Shown piece after piece: positions 4,909 to 6,796 of a stretch of 6,796 nt of DNA. Source of the stretch: an uncultured Acidaminococcus sp. (GTDB lineage Bacteria > Bacillota_C > Negativicutes > Acidaminococcales > Acidaminococcaceae); assembly GCA_900314165.1 (NCBI GenBank), contig OMUE01000215.1, positions 1-6,796 of the forward strand, written 5' to 3'. How positions within the stretch are numbered: the first letter of the stretch is position 1; each line of letters starts with the position of its first letter. The position numbers were made by a program, and so were the translations under genes. Below the pieces are notes generated by a model, which worked only from the letters and a program-made list of their open reading frames with translations, ran no database searches and was not told where the DNA came from.

Positions 4909-6528
4909 TTATTTCAACAGTCCCAGCTTATGGCCCAAAGCTACCATGCGGCGGCCCAGGAACGGGATCTGCATCAGTTCTTCTTCCGGCATGGTCTTCA
5001 GGCCCAGCAGCAGCAGGCCGTACACGGGAACGGCAATAACCATGCCGCCCAGGATATTCCAGGCCCCCAGGTTCGGCGCCACCTTCAGGAAGCCCACTAC
5101 AGCAGCCCCCATGACGGCAGCCGCAATAGCGGTCTTAATGAGCTGCTTCAGTTCCAAGGTAAAGCCCGTGTATTTTTTAATAAAGAACAGGTTCAAAATA
5201 GCCGCAATGCCGATGTCCGCCACCGTAGCCCAGGAAGAGCCTACGATGCCCAGCGTATGGATGGCTGTCAGGTTCCAGTTCAGGATCACCTTGGACACGG
5301 CCGCGATAATCATGTTGACCACAGGAATCTTCGTCTTACCCAGACCCTGCAGGATCCCCGTACTGACCTGATGCAGGCCCAGCAGGAAGATAGCCCAGCT
5401 CATAGTTTCGATGGCGGGGCCGGCCTTGGGAGCGTTATAGATCAGAGCTGCCACTCGCCCTCCCAGGACGTGGAGCCCCACGCTGCAGGGAATGGTGATA
5501 ACCGCTGCCACGGAGAACGCCGTGCTGACTTTCGCCCGGATGCCGTCCGCATCCTTCAGAACCCGGGATTCACTGATGGCAGGCACCAAACTGATGGACA
5601 GGGCTGCCGTTAGAATGGTAGACATATTGACCAACGGTACGGCCATACCCGTCAGGTAGCCAAACAGAGTCGTCGCTTCCGACTGGCTCCAGCCGCCAAC
5701 CATAAGGCGACGGGGCACAATCATCATATCCAGGTTGGACACGATGGGCAGCATGAGGCTGGACATGGACACGGGCAGGGCCAGCATAATAAGCCGCTTA
5801 ATGATCTGCTTAGCCGGTTCCTGCTGCTCCACCGGAATGGGTTGCTCCCCTTTGGGGAAGAATTTCCGTTTCAGGCGCCAGTAGAATACCTGCAGGATCA
5901 TAAGGCCACAGAAGGCACCGGCACCGGCGCCCATGCTGGCACCAGCCGCTGCATAGGTCAGGCCGTAGGGCATGAACAAATAGGAAAAGGCAATCATGGT
6001 GACTACCCGCACCAGCTGCTCCGTGATTTCCGAGCAGGCCGTAGGAGTCATGATCTGCCAGCCCTGGAAATAGCCCCGGAAACTGGACAGGAACGTAACG
6101 AAGAACACGGCAGGAGCCAGTGCGATGATGGAATAATAGGCCCGGGGATCCGGAATGACCTTAGAATCCACCAGCCAATGGGCCATGCCTACGACGCCCA
6201 AGGAGAAGAACAAGCCCGTACAGAACAACAGCCGCAAGGACACCCGGAACACCCGCTGGGCGCCGGCGTAGTCATTTTGAGCGACTTTTTCTGCCGTGAT
6301 GATGGAAATGGCCACAGGAATGCCTGCCGAGGACACCGTAATGGCCATCAGGTAGATGGGGAATCCCATCTGATACAGGCCGATACCTTCGCCCCCCATG
6401 ACCCGGGACAGGATGACCCAGTTCAGGGCCCCGATGACCTTCACCACGATGGAAGAAATCGTCAGGATCAACGTGCCTTTTAAGAATTTTTTTGTCTTGC
6501 TGCCGGAAGCCTCTTGTACCTGCTCCAT
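4909..6528 (-). CDS. SpoVB/YtgP-type lipid flippase (MOP superfamily polysaccharide transporter)
   Basis: This 539-residue integral membrane protein has about 14 hydrophobic segments, the usual size for MurJ/SpoVB relatives. The N-terminal signature FLKGTLILTISS followed by LSRVMGGEGIGLYQMGFPIY matches the SpoVB/YtgP branch (Polysacc_synt). So does SSFRGYFQGWQIMTPTACSEI with a later EQLVR. A second internal match, LQGLGKTKIPVVNM (about residues 393-406), belongs to the C-terminal half. Members flip lipid-linked wall or polysaccharide precursors such as lipid II to the outer face. The name SpoVB comes from spore cortex assembly, but such proteins also occur in non-sporulating Firmicutes. I chose the second in-frame ATG (6528), because AAAGGA lies 8 bases before it, whereas the first ATG (6537) directly abuts the same site. 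It leads the envelope group ahead of the M23 endopeptidase. Whether it is the main lipid II flippase cannot be told here. Confidence 0.9.
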   Translation of the reverse strand: MEQVQEASGSKTKKFLKGTLILTISSIVVKVIGALNWVILSRVMGGEGIGLYQMGFPIYLMAITVSSAGIPVAISIITAEKVAQNDYAGAQRVFRVSLRLLFCTGLFFSLGVVGMAHWLVDSKVIPDPRAYYSIIALAPAVFFVTFLSSFRGYFQGWQIMTPTACSEITEQLVRVVTMIAFSYLFMPYGLTYAAAGASMGAGAGAFCGLMILQVFYWRLKRKFFPKGEQPIPVEQQEPAKQIIKRLIMLALPVSMSSLMLPIVSNLDMMIVPRRLMVGGWSQSEATTLFGYLTGMAVPLVNMSTILTAALSISLVPAISESRVLKDADGIRAKVSTAFSVAAVITIPCSVGLHVLGGRVAALIYNAPKAGPAIETMSWAIFLLGLHQVSTGILQGLGKTKIPVVNMIIAAVSKVILNWNLTAIHTLGIVGSSWATVADIGIAAILNLFFIKKYTGFTLELKQLIKTAIAAAVMGAAVVGFLKVAPNLGAWNILGGMVIAVPVYGLLLLGLKTMPEEELMQIPFLGRRMVALGHKLGLLK

Positions 6529-6536
6529 GAAACCCA

Positions 6537-6542
6537 TCCTTT
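6537..6542 (-). promoter_or_regulatory. Ribosome site deciding the flippase start
   Basis: AAAGGA (6542-6537, minus) is 8 bases before the ATG at 6528 but overlaps the A of the ATG at 6537. The downstream ATG is therefore preferred, shortening the protein by three residues. Confidence 0.65.
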
Positions 6543-6580
6543 ATATATAGCAATAATTGATTAGAAAATAGCATCTGTTT

Positions 6581-6609
6581 ATTTTATCATATTTTTCTAT
6601 ACTGTGGAA
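6581..6609 (-). promoter_or_regulatory. Probable promoter of the flippase gene
   Basis: On the minus strand, TTCCAC (6609-6604) and TAAAAT (6586-6581) are 17 bases apart in a strongly AT-rich stretch. They lie just after a terminator and about 50 bases before the chosen start. The -35 is a weak match. Confidence 0.5.
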
Positions 6610-6612
6610 ATG

Positions 6613-6646
6613 AAAAAGAAGCTGCGAACAAATCGCAGCTTCTTTT
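6613..6646. terminator. Strong rho-independent terminator upstream of the flippase gene
   Basis: A perfect 14-bp stem (6614-6627 with 6633-6646) encloses a 5-base loop (ACAAA). The minus strand gives five T's after the stem (6617-6613) and the plus strand four (6643-6646). It most likely ends a minus-strand gene lying to the right of the window and isolates the flippase promoter. It could work in both directions. Confidence 0.85.
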
Positions 6647-6649
6647 GAG

Positions 6650-6726
6650 GGGATTAGGATTTAGGGATTAGTTGTTAGGGATTAGTTGTTAGGGATTAGT
6701 TGTTAGGGATTAGTTGTTAGGGATTA
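6650..6726 (+). repeat. Eleven-unit heptamer array (GGGATTA / GTTGTTA)
   Basis: Read in sevens, the units are GGGATTA, GGATTTA, then GGGATTA and GTTGTTA alternating four times, then GGGATTA. The alternation creates an exact 14-base period from 6664 to 6726. Every unit ends in TA. The array begins 3 bases after a terminator stem and runs into a GC-rich linker (GTGCTCCGCACGGCCC) and palindromic module A. The perfection of the copies suggests recent expansion or active slippage. Confidence 0.9.
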
Positions 6727-6743
6727 GAAGTGCTCCGCACGGC

Positions 6744-6796
6744 CCCACCACCGTTGCATTCGCAACGGTTCCCCTCCCCTGCGGGGATGACAGGGC
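6744..6796 (+). repeat. Dispersed palindromic modules A and B (cut by window end)
   Basis: CCCACCACCGTTGCA (6744-6758) is identical to 1443-1457. ACCGTTGC (6750-6757) pairs with GCAACGGT (6762-6769). It is followed by TCCCC and GGGGA (6775-6779, 6783-6787) and GACAGGG, resembling the minus-strand reading of 1545-1521. Modules A and B are head to tail here, whereas near 1443-1545 B is inverted relative to A. No gene is visible from 6650 to the end. Confidence 0.75.

Noticed and set aside
4801..6483. Two long plus-strand frames (4801-5613 and 5842-6483)
   Set aside because: Both are antisense to the flippase gene and are His/Gln/Gly-rich with no family features.
6650..6726. CRISPR array
   Set aside because: The repeats are contiguous 7/14-base units with no spacers and no cas genes nearby.

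Overview
The window reads as chromosomal DNA of a moderately GC-rich member of the Firmicutes. A Negativicutes (Acidaminococcaceae or Veillonellaceae-like) source is my best guess. The reasons are strong AGGAGG-type ribosome sites, a SpoVB/YtgP-type flippase, short genes packed on one strand, and intergenic spacers full of small repeats. The taxonomic call is inference.

Layout. Bases 1-207 hold the 3' end of a plus-strand gene cut by the window edge, probably the tail of an AAA/DUF4143-type ATP-binding protein. A bidirectional terminator (215-254) and a long imperfect inverted repeat (268-411) separate it from a convergent minus-strand block that fills the rest of the window. In transcription order (right to left) this block contains: a terminator of something further right (6613-6646) and a promoter (6581-6609); a SpoVB/MurJ-like lipid flippase (6528-4909); a 155-nt structured spacer with a terminator-like hairpin; a membrane-anchored M23 endopeptidase (4753-3797) tightly coupled to a small YjdJ-type GNAT protein (3785-3495); and a terminator (3444-3391). 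A fresh promoter (3257-3229) then drives an EIIC-like permease with an unusual cytoplasmic N-terminal domain (3166-1598) and, after a repeat-rich spacer, a D-2-hydroxyacid dehydrogenase (1385-423).

Function. There are two units. The first is about the envelope: the flippase is expected to move lipid-linked precursors across the membrane and the M23 enzyme to cut peptidoglycan; the GNAT protein rides with them. The second looks catabolic: an uptake permease of unknown substrate followed by a reductase/dehydrogenase for a 2-hydroxy or 2-keto acid. No phage, CRISPR, toxin or defence gene is visible.

The most unusual feature is between the genes. Most spacers carry tandem arrays with a 7-base period (at 1401, 1588, 3283, 3444 and 6650). 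The heptamer sequence differs from site to site, although several arrays share a form ending in TA. At two spacers, arrays in opposite orientation bracket a core of palindromes or a terminator. The spacers at 1443 and 6744 also share a palindromic module. This looks like a dispersed, modular intergenic repeat system rather than unrelated low-complexity DNA.
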